Below, in pieces: positions 53,501 to 63,894 of a stretch of DNA of 64,000 nt. The DNA lies in the NCBI GenBank assembly GCA_010645155.1, contig CM021321.1, forward strand, positions 9,658,414 through 9,722,413. The letters run 5' to 3'. Position numbers and translations under genes: made by a program. The first letter of the stretch is position 1; every line of letters begins with the position of its first letter. Source of the DNA: Tigriopus japonicus. Taxonomy: Eukaryota; Arthropoda; Copepoda; Harpacticoida; Harpacticidae. The notes under the pieces were generated by a model. It did not search any database. It was not told the DNA's origin and saw only the letters and a list, made by a program, of their open reading frames with translations.

Positions 53501-56242
53501 TTTACAGACACAATTTGAAGGTTTCTTCGCAAGTTTAATCACCAAACGGTGGACATATACCCAAGTAAGTTGCCATCTTGAAAGTACAAAGTTTCCTACG
53601 GTTTTGAAGCCTTTCCATGGCGTCATGGAATTCTTCATTAGGAAGAACCTATTTGGAACCAACTAGTTTTGGGAATCAGATTTCTGGATGTGGATATTGA
53701 TACCAACATGGATGGGGTTAGCAGAATTCTCGAGGCTTATAATTTAAACCCGGATGAAAAGGTGAAAGAGGTCAATCTGACAGGCCCGTTGGGTGAATTA
53801 ATCAAGTAAGGACGAAAGCAAATACCAAGGCATATTGCATCTTTTTTACATATGGTCGTGCTTTTGACTTCATGAAAGTGTTTATTTAGGGCATTGGACA
53901 AGTTTCTAAGCATCAGTCAAGATGTCGTGGTTGTCAAGTTTACTTTTCGCCGTGTGACAGCGACACGTCGTCATCAACACATTAGAAACTTGATCATAAG
54001 ACACTTCGAGCCAAAGATGGTGTTATATGATCCCAGAGAGGCCTTTAAATTGACCTTGAATGACTGCTGGGACCAAGGAAAACACCTGATTGTAGCTCTT
54101 GAAGAATTCTCAACTTGGAATGGACAACCAATCTCCTCGAATTTGCCCACCATTTCGCTCACTACGGAGGTTTGACGATTTCATTACTTTGTGAAGGGTA
54201 GTTCTCATTGGATATACCGTTTTGAAAAGGCAGGCTTGTATATGATTGTAGGTCATATTTTTTGCTTGGGACAGGAATTTTGGACAAAAAAAAACTGTTT
54301 TCTGCTCACTGACATTGGCAAAGAAAAAGTTTTGAAACACTGATTACTTAAATATTGCTTAGGTCTATATCATTAAGCATTCAGTTCAATAATTAGCTTC
54401 AAACAAAATTAAATGATTTTCAGAATCCCTCCTGCATTTCCCTAGCACGCTTAGTAGTTTGCCTTCAAATCCCAACATATATTCTCGGCCAAACGTCTTA
54501 ACAAAAACGCAAGACCACAACAAGGGAAAGAAGATGGGAAAGTCTTCACAAGCAAATATTGACTTTGAAATGTCTTTGGAGCCTGAGAATTGAAAGAAAA
54601 AAATTGATCATTTTTAGTGCAACATTGTATGCCAATAGTTGTCACGTTAATCAATGTGATTTTTGGTTTTAGAAGCTTTTCTACCCTTAACTCCCACAAC
54701 ATACATTGTTGTTATTTGCACTTAGGCCTTAATCACAAGGAAAGGTTTGGTGATGCCAGAAATGTGACACTTCCTTGCTATAGAGTCTTTGCTAAGATTT
54801 GCTTACATTTTACTCAACACCGACCGACAAAAACATGTATTTTGTCGAGGATGGCTAAAGTCAGGCTTACTTTCAAAATACTGTTTATGTCCAAAAAGTA
54901 CAATGAAAATGCAAAGGAGCATTATACATTTGTTGAATAAACCTTTCACTTTTGTACAAGGGTCGGACCCAAGGTGCATATTTGAAGTCCGTCCTGAATG
55001 AGGTTGGTTCATGGACTTTGTTAACAACGCTTTCAACAACTAACATCTTCAGACTTCAGTATGTGTGTAGAAAAAGTACGCTATGCACCATTGGTCGTTT
55101 TGATAATCTAAATCATTGAAAGTGAAGTGCAGCGCAAAATTCTCAAAGGACACTCAGTCAAAAACCAAGCACAATACTTTGATACAATAGATCAAATCTA
55201 CATACTCGTATTTATCAAATATATATATCGAATTCTCGGACATCAAGAAGTCTATGCCCTTTACAGGTTTAAAAAATAATGCTCAAGTAAATCGAAACCA
55301 ATCTTAAGATTTCAATAAAAAATTATATTGTTTTCAGAAGACTTCAAGTGATGCCACCAAATCCCAAAATTATCCCAAAAACTTCTTTTGGCCGCCCATT
55401 CAAGTAAAAAAATAGCTTAAACAAGATGTGTTATCGATCTTTGATTCAATCAATGCTCTGCAGTTAACGTGGAACCAATCAATCTCTGAAGTTCTGTCTC
55501 TCAATGATTTCCTTGAGGATTTTTACCATGCTCACCCTTCCCCAACTGCTCAATTTGTCTACTTTCATGGTTTGGTGGCGACATTAGGATATTCAACCAT
55601 GAGTATGTTGTCAGATGCCATGGATCTGGAAACAAATGGAATTCGGATATTGGCTGATAAAATTGATCGCAGTCTTGATGTTTGGTAAGAAGTTTTCAAT
55701 TTTCAGTGCTCGAAGTTGCTTCGGAATGCATTCTTTAGTTGATTTAGTATAAATTTCACAGTATTTCTAACTTATTGTTGATAGCACCTAACATCTTTAT
55801 TGAGAGTATGTATTGTGATCTCATTAAAACTTAATCATTTTTAAAAACTCGTGTAAGACGTTTGAAGGTGTATTATATTAATTCATCTTTATATTTCAGT
55901 TAAGATTCACTTAAAACCATCTTTCCCAACTCCACATACAACAATAGAAAACAAAGCAGTTTCATGGAGCAACGAAAACTCGAAAAAGTGAAAAATGATT
56001 TCTTCAGATTTTATTTTATAGACTATCTGGAATAGAACATGAAACGATTTTACAAAACTTATTAGTAAATCTTCAACAAAATCAAGCTAAATATCGAATT
56101 ATGGTTTTGTTCCAGGTTCCATGACAAATTTTGGAGATCTGCTACGATCGTGGCCACGGATTACTTTCTTTCCAATGATTTGGTCGACGTATCCATTGAT
56201 GCCAATTTAAAACGTGCAATTTGTTTGAAAACCAACCTCTGA
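50513..56242 (+). CDS. Secreted PI-PLC X-domain (PLCXD-like) protein, probable pseudoenzyme, with in-frame TAG
   Basis: Nine exons keep frame: 50513-50580, 50642-50736, 50912-51133, 53181-53404, 53472-53564, 53642-53805, 53890-54169, 55338-55684 and 56116-56242 (TGA). They give 540 codons in total. Residues 1-23 form a signal peptide (basic start, then TAVLITGILLVT). An N-terminal domain with the DWVGLF motif follows, as in invertebrate PLCXD1-like proteins. Then comes the X domain: MLPGTHNS with the first catalytic histidine (53490-53492), LVLGIRFLDVDI, LIVALEEFSTW and the C-terminal VATDYFLSNDLVDVSIDANLKRA. The exon at 53642-53805 encodes no histidine at all, so the second catalytic histidine is missing and phospholipase activity is unlikely. 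Codon 408 is TAG (55413-55415) inside an exon that continues in frame. The donor at 54170 (GTTTGA) is weak. It could be a recent pseudogene, a truncated protein, or an assembly error. Confidence 0.8.
51271..51556. mobile_element. Foldback MITE, family A, copy 3 (286 bp)
   Basis: This is the best-preserved copy. It starts AGGTCGGTTGTTGAGGTAG and ends CTACCTCAACAACCGACCT. The arms of about 140 bp nearly meet at the centre, and both contain the pair TACTGCGCGTCATG/CATGACGCGCAGTA. The 3-bp direct repeat ATA flanks it (51268-51270 and 51557-51559). It lies in intron 3 of the PLCXD-like gene. Confidence 0.9.
51709..52796. mobile_element. hAT-like non-autonomous element (1088 bp) with perfect 8-bp TSD
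   Basis: The left end is TAGGGGCGGGCAAATAG and the right end, inverted, is TGGGACGGGCAGAAAG. The octamer AGTATTAC flanks both sides exactly (51701-51708 and 52797-52804). The interior is A/T-rich without recognisable transposase. It accounts for half of intron 3 of the PLCXD-like gene. Confidence 0.88.
55413..55415 (+). other. In-frame TAG within PLCXD-like exon 8
   Basis: The frame enters from the acceptor at 55337 and reads KNFFWPPIQVKK, then TAG, then LKQDVLSIFDSINALQLTWN. Family-like sequence lies on both sides with no frame change. The preceding run of seven A bases makes a base-call problem possible, but a single indel would break the downstream frame. The 12 bases GTAAAAAAATAG look like a splice donor plus acceptor but are far too short for an intron. 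Confidence 0.75.
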
Positions 56243-57227
56243 AGAAAATTGCCGTAACAAGTGTGTTTACGTTTTTGGTCCATGTGATTTCCGCCAATTA
56301 CGGTGATTATCCATTGATTATTCAAACTTTTCACTGACTCTTCGAAACCTCATGCAACCCACATTGGGCGACCAAACTTGAAAATAAGAACTTTGTAGTT
56401 GTGTAAAAAATCAATTCGATGCGTTCGCTTTCGACTGCCAATGGGCAGGATTAAAGAAACAAAACTCACCGAAAAATACTTTTGCATTGTTTGCAGCCTT
56501 TCTTGATTTCAGTGCATTGTTTTTCAACTTAGGCACACACAACGGCTCCAAAATATACGAGTTTTGAAGTTCCACGAGTCCAATATTGGGTTTTTCAATT
56601 GTCATTTTCAAGGGAAAATTGGAGCTGATCCTAAAATATTTTTTTTTTTTTATGAAGCATATGGTGATTTATTCAATGTTTGATGTCTTTCAGTTCGGAA
56701 AAAGTGTGTGTTTCATTTGGACTTTATAACTTGTTAGGCAATGCTTGTTTCATTAGGCAAGGATATTAAGAAATAAGAGAAATTAAGATGTCCTTGCATT
56801 AGGGTACCAAAATGAGGAGAAAACAAAGAATATTTATAGCTTGTCTGATTTACCGAGAAATTCAAAATTTGTCGAACGGAAAGCTGACGCACACTGCTGA
56901 AAAGTTTGATGTTTGAAGTAATCGAACAGAATATACGTACTCCCCTTGAAAGCCAAAAATTATACAATTACAAGGGAGCCAAGATTCAAACCTCCTCTTC
57001 AAAAGAGACAATGAAACAATGTAACAAGGTAATGAAGTTTCTTCGATAATGTCAAGTGTTCATTTCATGTGTAATGAAACCAAACACTTGATATCTGGCG
57101 CCATTTCAAAATGGTGTCCCTTTTTACGTCCACAATCATAATGAGACGATCGGACATATCCTATCTTTTTAAACATATCAAGCTTTTGTTGTCCTTTAAG
57201 CTATAACAATATTGAGATTTAAATGTC

Positions 57228-57450
57228 TTTCAGGGGTCAGATTTTCAAAAAAAATGTTGCATATAAGAGTAATGGCATGGTTAATGTTTGTTGAGGAGTA
57301 TTGCAAAGTAATTTAATAACAAATGAAGAAATTGGAAGCCTTCAGCTAAACAAATTATTTGGTTTTTGGTTGAGTTGGTCCAGGAACCAATCTTCTCTGG
57401 CCATCTTGTTATTCAAAGTCTGGCATTCCTTATTCAAAAGTTCAGAAAAA
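57228..57450 (+). repeat. Interspersed repeat R1, copy 3 (fragment)
   Basis: It matches the middle of R1: GGGGTCAGATTTTC, AATGGCATGGTTAATG, TTGGAAGCCTTCAG, CTGGCCATCTTGTTATTC and GGCATTCCT. Both ends of the full repeat are absent. Confidence 0.7.
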
Positions 57451-57569
57451 CAATGAAGAATGTTAATTGAAGGTTACAAAAATTGCCACTAGATGGAGCC
57501 AAAACAGGGGCAAAGTCCCTTGATTTCAGATCCATCCTCAACTTTGATTTGGTACCAAAATTGCAGCTT

Positions 57570-57930
57570 CCATCTTAAAATGGATTTCTCTGCATATTTC
57601 GAGTCTTTTGGAGCTCAGCTACGATATTAATGTGTTCAAAAAGGAAAAAGTCACACTGAGTAATCACAAATTGAGGCTAAATATTTACCAAAAGCACCCA
57701 CAAATGTTTCTATCTCAAGATGGCGCTGATTGTCATTTTTCTCTGTGATTGAAGCTCAACTTTGCTTCCTTCAGAGGGCTTGCTCTAACGGCAGAGTTGT
57801 TCATTTTGAGAACAAGAGAGGGCACCCTAGTAGGATGTGTTAAGTAATGTTTAATAAATTCATAATATATATATTTCAAAGACACATATATTCATTAGTT
57901 AAGGGCATGCTAAATCATGTAAGGGCCATC
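57570..57930 (+). repeat. Family C element fragment
   Basis: It is a near-identical copy of 5330-5640 in direct orientation (CATATTTCGAGTCTTTTGGA, CAAGATGGCGCTGATTG, CACCCTAGTAGGATGTG). An extra segment of about 55 bp of A/T-rich sequence (57845-57899) lies between two TTAAG junctions, so it looks like a later insertion. Confidence 0.75.
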
Positions 57931-59013
57931 TATTTGATCTTTGATATGGCCATCTTTGATATATGTCTTTGATGTGTATATAAATATATGTGCCTGTTAT
58001 TCATATTTGGGTCGTTGCAAATTTTTGATGCACACATCGATCAAAATAGTCCTTATGCACATTTTGAAATGAGAACTATCATTTCGTTGCAATAATAAAT
58101 GATACATTTTACTGACAATAAAGCATTTAGCAAGAAATGTAGAAAACAAAAGTTGTTGGCAGGAGCTTTCCTTCTACTAACGCGTATGAAAGATAATGTT
58201 TATGTCTCTCCAAATTATTCAGATCATTCCCAAAAAGTGTTGCTCCACAATTATTAAGCATTCCATAAGAAGGATCTATAATAAAACCAATATGTCTAAA
58301 AATTTGCTTGCTACCATGGCTATTCACTTTTCAGAATCTTCAACCAATCGATAACTTAAAACCAAGTGTAATGGTCCAAATTAAAGCAAATGGCATCAAC
58401 CACGGAATTGGTCCAAATTGACCCTCTTTTCTTTTTCACATCTACAGTGACTTAGATTAAGCCCTTAAAATTACTTGAAATAAAAGTCGATTTGAGGCGT
58501 ATTTGAAACGAGGAAGATAATTGCTTTCTAAAACCGTATGGCTTAAATTTTCAAGAACTTAACTATTGATTGGCTCTAAAAGAGCATGAACGCTTTTCCT
58601 ACATGAAATATGCATGCGCTACTACGTTCTTTTCGTTTCCTAAAGTTTAGAAAGCTTCATAAAGAGACTAATATTATTTCTTACCTTCTATGCTTAATGT
58701 ACATTTTATGTATGGCATAATAGACAGTTAAATATATCCAAATTATATTCAAGCACCATCCTCTAAAACTAGGGCCAATCTCAAGCTTATTTCTTTTTTG
58801 TAATCTAAAAAGAAAACTAGTAATTTTAGTTTAGCTAACGTAACTGTATAAAATATATCATTAACATTTTTATGATACTTGGTCTAACGACGCGTTACTG
58901 TTGGCAGATCTGTACATTTTTTGAAAATTGGGTTGATCAGGAATAGTATTTGAGAAATTGTTCAATTTTTGCAAAAGCATTTGGAGTTTCAAGTTCCTTT
59001 TAACCCAACGTCT

Positions 59014-59020
59014 TATAAAA
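59014..59020 (+). promoter_or_regulatory. TATA box of the short secreted-peptide ORF
   Basis: TATAAAA lies 110 bases upstream of the ATG at 59124. A pyrimidine-rich start-site-like stretch (TTTCTCTACTTACTACAAC) begins about 25 bases downstream, giving a plausible 5' UTR of about 75 bases. Inference from spacing only. Confidence 0.45.
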
Positions 59021-59123
59021 ACACAACTCTCTAACGAGTTTCTCTACTTACTACAACTTCAAATCGGACTGACCCAACTTTTGGCATGGGTCAGTTGTAA
59101 ACTTATCGTCACTGTAAAACATC

Positions 59124-59270
59124 ATGAAAAGCCAAGCATTAATCGGAACACTTGTCATCGTGGCCCACTTGTCTTTTATTGAAGGATCACCTCAGATATT
59201 TGGAACAACTTTGGGACCTGATTTCAAGCGTCAAGAAGGAGAATTCTTGAATTTGTTGGGAGGTCAGTGA
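59124..59270 (+). CDS. Short secreted peptide (48 codons) or first exon of a small secreted protein
   Basis: ATG at 59124 opens MKSQALIGTLVIVAHLSFIE, a textbook signal peptide: basic start, hydrophobic core, and a likely cleavage after GS or EG. The mature part begins PQIFGTTLGPDFKRQ and runs to NLLGGQ before TGA at 59268-59270, about 26 residues with one dibasic KR. It is too short to be expected among routine gene calls. An alternative is that AG/GTCAGT at 59262 is a splice donor and the frame continues in an exon I cannot identify. The TATA box at -110 supports a real transcription unit. No family was recognised. The nearest gene upstream is the PLCXD-like gene on the same strand. Confidence 0.5.
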   Translation: MKSQALIGTLVIVAHLSFIEGSPQIFGTTLGPDFKRQEGEFLNLLGGQ

Positions 59271-60349
59271 GAAATCTAAATTCTTAAATGAGTCGCCAGA
59301 TTTGAAAGGCACTAGAGGGGGCAAAATTTCGAATAATAACCAGGGCAGTTGTAACGAAAGTACAGAAATTCATTCGTTTCTTTGAAAAAAAAAAAACTGT
59401 AATATCATTACATTCCAAAAATGCTGTAATTGTAAGTGCTCATTTTTTGAGGACAATGAAAGAACACTCTCGAACCTAATAACTGAATATCAAAAGCTAT
59501 ATGAAGCGTCCTTTTACAATAAAAACTAAATTAGTGTCATTAAGATGTTTAAAATCACATCATTTATCATCCTGAAAATTCATGCCTATTCTTAAAAAAG
59601 TAACTTGTACTTTGCCATTCCTTTTTTCCAAAAGGAGTTCTAGAGCAACGCGTTCCTTATTTTGGAGGAAGGAACGGGAACCGTAATCCATTCCTTTTTT
59701 TGAGGAACGGCAAAGGCCTGAAAATAATAAAAAAAACGCTCTGTGCTTGATGACTTGTTAGCGTTTACGAGATTTTTAATTCATCAACGAATTGGAATTT
59801 GTCCCATTTTGTCAACTCAGCAATGATGATGCTTTATTCAGGGACTCAATAAAATATTGGTCAGAAACAACATTTAAGAACCTATCTTGCCCTGGTTTTA
59901 AGCCGGATATATGAAGATTGGTTTAAATTTTGGATGGATTTTCGAGGTTAAAGTAAAAAAAAAAAAATATTCGCCCTTTGAAATAGGTCGATTTTCCTCC
60001 ACATGTATACCATAAACGACTATAAACTTTTTCATCTTGACAAAGGTGAGCAAAATGCTTTACAACAAATGAATGCCGTCCAAATTTTGAGTTTTTCTTC
60101 CGGCATTTTTTTTTAATTTTCCCCTTATCGCTCAGGTTTGTTAATGCATCTACAGGTGCTTTTTCAATGCAGGTGTTATTGCCTCAAAAACAACAAGCAA
60201 AAATTACTGACTTGCTTGTTTTTTCTACTGTTTAGTTTTTTAAAATCAAAGTACCGTACTATAACTACGTGTTCTTAAAGAGTTTCGTTACTAAGAAATT
60301 CTCTCGTTTGCCCACTTACGTTTTGCTTTTTTTGCAAAGAAATATAAGC
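59271..60349. other. Non-coding sequence
   Basis: A/T-rich DNA without recognisable exons. A patch at 59620-59720 contains short inverted motifs around GGAACG and CGTTCC (GCGTTCCTTATTTTGGAGGA), which may be the remnant of a small TIR element. Nothing else is evident. Confidence 0.5.
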
Positions 60350-61442
60350 AATGGGGTATTCGTGAAGGAGACAGCTGCTGAAGTTGCCTAAAACCAATTG
60401 TAGATGGCGCCACATTTGACTAGGCGAGAATAAAATTTTGCTACGCAAGTACTGCTACCTTGAAAGTCCTTTTTAGACACTATTTCATCAGTTTTTCAAG
60501 GATTTATTGATCTAAAAATAAAAGAAAATAAGTTTACCTCATGATTTTGTCACATTTTTACCCATACACGGGGACATTTCTTTTAAAAAGCGAGTTTCAA
60601 GTGTACATATACTGTTGCGTAAGTTTGGAAATATCCTTAGTGCGACACTTCCGGCTCGGTAACATCAATTTGATGAATATTTATCGTCGCATCGTTATTT
60701 GCCGTTGTTTGCGGTCAAAAAATGGACAAATTTGCAGGTAACTGACATGACACCTAGCTTTTACAAAATATGCAAAACTTATTTACGTTGGAGTTGCGTG
60801 AATGAAGAATATTACTGCGAACTAGTAGGGAACTAAAATAGACTAGAATCAAAGCTTCTTACTTCAGATTGTACTTTTTCCACAACTTGTAAGAGCCCAG
60901 CCGGAAAAGTCCCACTGCCGATAATTGTTGGCTGAGAAATTGAATGATGAGCTTCAAAGTCGTCGTGCTTGGGGTCATTGAAACTAACATGGATCTGATC
61001 AAACCACCCTTCCCAGCCAGCCCTACAACAATTCCAATCTTTTATTGGTCGATTTTGGGGTTTAAAAACCTTATCAGAGTCCCAGGGACGAATTTGGTCC
61101 TGACCAGCCCGGAAAAATCCGTGCATGCGTCGTTTCTGACTTGCTTGATTTAAGACGTAATTTTCAAACTCACGCAACATTATATGTACACTTGAAACTC
61201 GGTTTTCGAAAGAAATGTCCAGGTGTATGGATAAAAATGTGACAAAATCATGGAGTAAAGTTATTTTCCATTATTTTTAGATCAATAAATCCTTGAAAAA
61301 CTGATGAAATAGTGTCTAAAAAGGACTTTCAAGGTAGCAGTACTTGCGTAGCAAAATTTTATTCTCGCCTAGTCAAATGTGGCGCCGTCTACAATTGGTT
61401 TTAGGCAACTTCAGCAGTTGTCTCCTTCACGAACACCCCATT
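60350..61442. repeat. Large inverted repeat: arms of about 280 bp around a 525-bp centre
   Basis: The left arm (60350 to about 60632) begins AATGGGGTATTCGTGAAGGA. The right arm (about 61157 to 61442) is its inverse and ends TCCTTCACGAACACCCCATT. Similarity is high throughout, including GATGGCGCCACATTTGACTA and GTAGCAGTACTTGCG. It could be a DNA transposon with long TIRs, though no clear target duplication is seen, or a local inverted duplication. A 115-codon minus-strand frame (61180-60833) starts in the right arm and runs into the centre. It has no recognisable family. Confidence 0.85.
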
Positions 61443-63450
61443 CACGTAACACGTTCGTTGCTGCACATTCGTTAACCGTTTTTTTAGGCAATGTCAGTGC
61501 GTTTGAAATTTGCAAAGAGCTCATATGATTTATTTTTGTTTTCCTTGTTCTGATCGTAAAGATAACAAGACAGGCTTTGTTGCTTCCCTGAACCTATTTC
61601 GAGGAAAGAAAATACTTTTTTACATATGACTGTTCAAATTTTAGATTTGCGCAACAGAAAACAATACGATCATGCAAGATCCCCAGGAAGAACTAATCAA
61701 AAACGTAAAAGGCTAATGGTTAAGGGCCCTTGCTCTACTTTTATAATTGGTTTTTGATATTTTCAACTTCCATGTAATATGAAAAATTTGATGACTCAGA
61801 CCTAAACATTGGTTCAGACTAGAGCACTTCAATAAAAAGAGTACGGTCATAAAGTGCGCCATCCAGTGGATGTCATGCGGCAACGGTCAAACACCCGTTT
61901 TGAACAAACTAACGGGCCTCAAATGTTGATTGTAGATTGACTTGCAATGGTTTTTGGTTGACTTAATGAAAATTCCCTCTGAGATTGGCATGGAAAGCTT
62001 GACTATTGAAAATTTTATTTCGATTCATGTATGATCCATGCCAAAGTTCCAATTGGAGTTGCTGGATCAACATTTGAGGCGGTGCACAAATGTTTTTTGT
62101 AAGTTTTTATTTATATATTTATGTACAATTTCTTACTTATTCAAGTATTCAAGTCTTGGTCTCTTCAAACCGTGTCGTATGAAATTCTTTACAAATCAAT
62201 ATTGAAATAAGTACTCTGCGTCAAATTTCCAGATTAACAAATTTTACCATCTAAATTTAATGCTTCAATGAATGTTCGCTAACATCAAATTTTTATGGTT
62301 AAAATTTTCTGCAGATTGTTCCAACATCGTCCCAGTGACTTGTATTTCACTCCAAGGACCTCTGGAAATTTTTAGGTGAATTTATTGACCTAAATTTTGG
62401 CATTTCAAGCAACTAGTACTTTATAAACCTCATTGATCTTTTAAGTATGATATTGGATATGGTTTTTAAGGATAATGACTTTCCCACGATGTAACGTTCT
62501 ATTTAGTTTAACAGGTTTTGTACATGAAGCATACAAGTGATTTTTAATGAGTTGTTATGACGGAGTGTAGCTAATGGTTGCTTTTCCGGGTTATATGCAT
62601 AACCAAATTGCTTAAAAGTCAGGGGCGTTGTAGATCAGTTTGACAATCCAATCAACATTTGGGATGAAATTTCGAAATACCGATAATGTCCAAGCTGGCA
62701 CTCGTAGCCCACGTATCAAGCGTTCGCCAAGTGTCCAGAACACTTAAGAAGATAGTGTCCTTAGAACAGAAGCTGCGTTTAAAAGGCTGCTTATGTGCTA
62801 AAACTTCAGACTAAGTTCTATCCATAAGGATTGGTATATTGATTTCATTTGTTATTGCTTAGTTATTGCAAAAGACATTTTGGAAGTATGAAAAAGGAAA
62901 AGGGTATCTGGTCTGCTTGTATTAATCAGACAACCACACAAGCCCCACTCATCGGCGCGAATCCACTACTGCTTGACGCGGGCACTTTGAGCTGCTGGGT
63001 TTCACCCCTGGCCCGATTCGCACCTCCTCAGTCAACCTGGCCATCTTCGGCTCCCAGAAGATGTCCATATTGACTTCAAGCTTAGTGCGGACACCAATTC
63101 AACATGAAGCCTTATGTAGCCGTGATCCCGACCTCAAACCATCCTCAGACACCAGCCTCCCAGTCACAGGATTACAGGGCTTGTCACAGACCCCAGCTGT
63201 CAAGTTAATGCTTGAAACTGAAATAAATACACATTCTTCATGCAAGAATTTGTATCGCCACCCCCACTCTCTTCAATTCTTATCATTTTATATCTTGCTT
63301 CGCGTACTACGCAAAATTCTTGTTGTTTTTTTACTGGGCATCCTTGCTCTCGGTGACTTAAGTGGAGCGGTATTACTGTATCTATTGATAACTGCTTATA
63401 TACATAAACAATGATCGAAAATGCCTATTCATACTCTACTTTGGTATAAA
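61443..63450. other. Non-coding sequence with a GC-richer patch
   Basis: Mostly A/T-rich without recognisable genes. A CTCF-like motif lies at 61856-61869 (minus strand). From 62928 to about 63185 the sequence becomes distinctly GC-richer and codon-like after a good acceptor (TTGTATTAATCAG). It reads in two successive frames separated by a frameshift near 63000, so it may be a decayed exon. No family was recognised. Confidence 0.45.
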
Positions 63451-63894
63451 CAAGAAGCACTGTGGAGTGCTTCTCCACATGGAGTAGGAGGCTTGCAATG
63501 AGAATAATGATTTCCAGTAAGAACAATTCAATTACGTACTTCTGCAAATGAGACCTTGCAGATGTTGACAAGAATACGTATTTCAATTTTCAGCTCAATC
63601 GAACGGCGGAGACAAAAGTTATGCTCACTCAAAGTTCACTGCAAATCCTACCAAGAGTTGTGGTAATCGTTTTACCACAAAAGGGCGAGTTCGTTCATTC
63701 TATGCTCTCTTCAGTACATAAGTTTGAGCAGGCATAACTTTTTACTCCGGCATTCGATTGGGCTGAAATTTGAAATACGTGTTCTTCTCAATGCAAGCCA
63801 GGTCTCATTTGCAGAAGAACGCAAATGGTTCGTTTCTCCTGGAAATCATAATTCGTACTGCTAGCCTCCCACTCCATGATTTCCGTGTTTCTTG
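63451..63894. mobile_element. Non-autonomous long-TIR element, family C relative (444 bp)
   Basis: Arms of about 190 bp are inverted. The left has CAAGAAGCAC, AATGATTTCCAG, CTTCTGCAAATGAGACCT, ACGTATTTCAATTTTCAGC and CAATCGAACGGCGGAG. The right is the complement with scattered changes. A short centre of about 70 bp remains. GGTATAAA occurs directly outside both ends (63443-63450 and about 63894-63901), consistent with an 8 to 9-bp target duplication. Ends and interior resemble the element at 5060-5871. Confidence 0.78.

Larger units (their letters stand above)
56243..59013. other. Intergenic, repeat-bearing
   Basis: No gene is seen. It holds an R1 fragment (57228-57450), a family C interior fragment (57570-57930), a CTCF-like motif (57486-57499) and a short imperfect hairpin at about 57053-57091 (TCAAGTGTT and AACACTTGA ends). 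The remainder is A/T-rich. A segment of about 38 bp at 58880-58916 is shared with 27293-27329. Confidence 0.55.

Noticed and set aside
55405..55416. GTAAAAAAATAG as a 12-nt intron removing the in-frame stop
   Set aside because: It has GT and AG borders and a length divisible by three, but spliceosomal introns this short are not known. A nonsense codon is the simpler reading.
57053..57091. Imperfect hairpin as a miRNA precursor
   Set aside because: The stem is about 17 bp with a loop of about five bases, too short and tight for a typical animal pre-miRNA.
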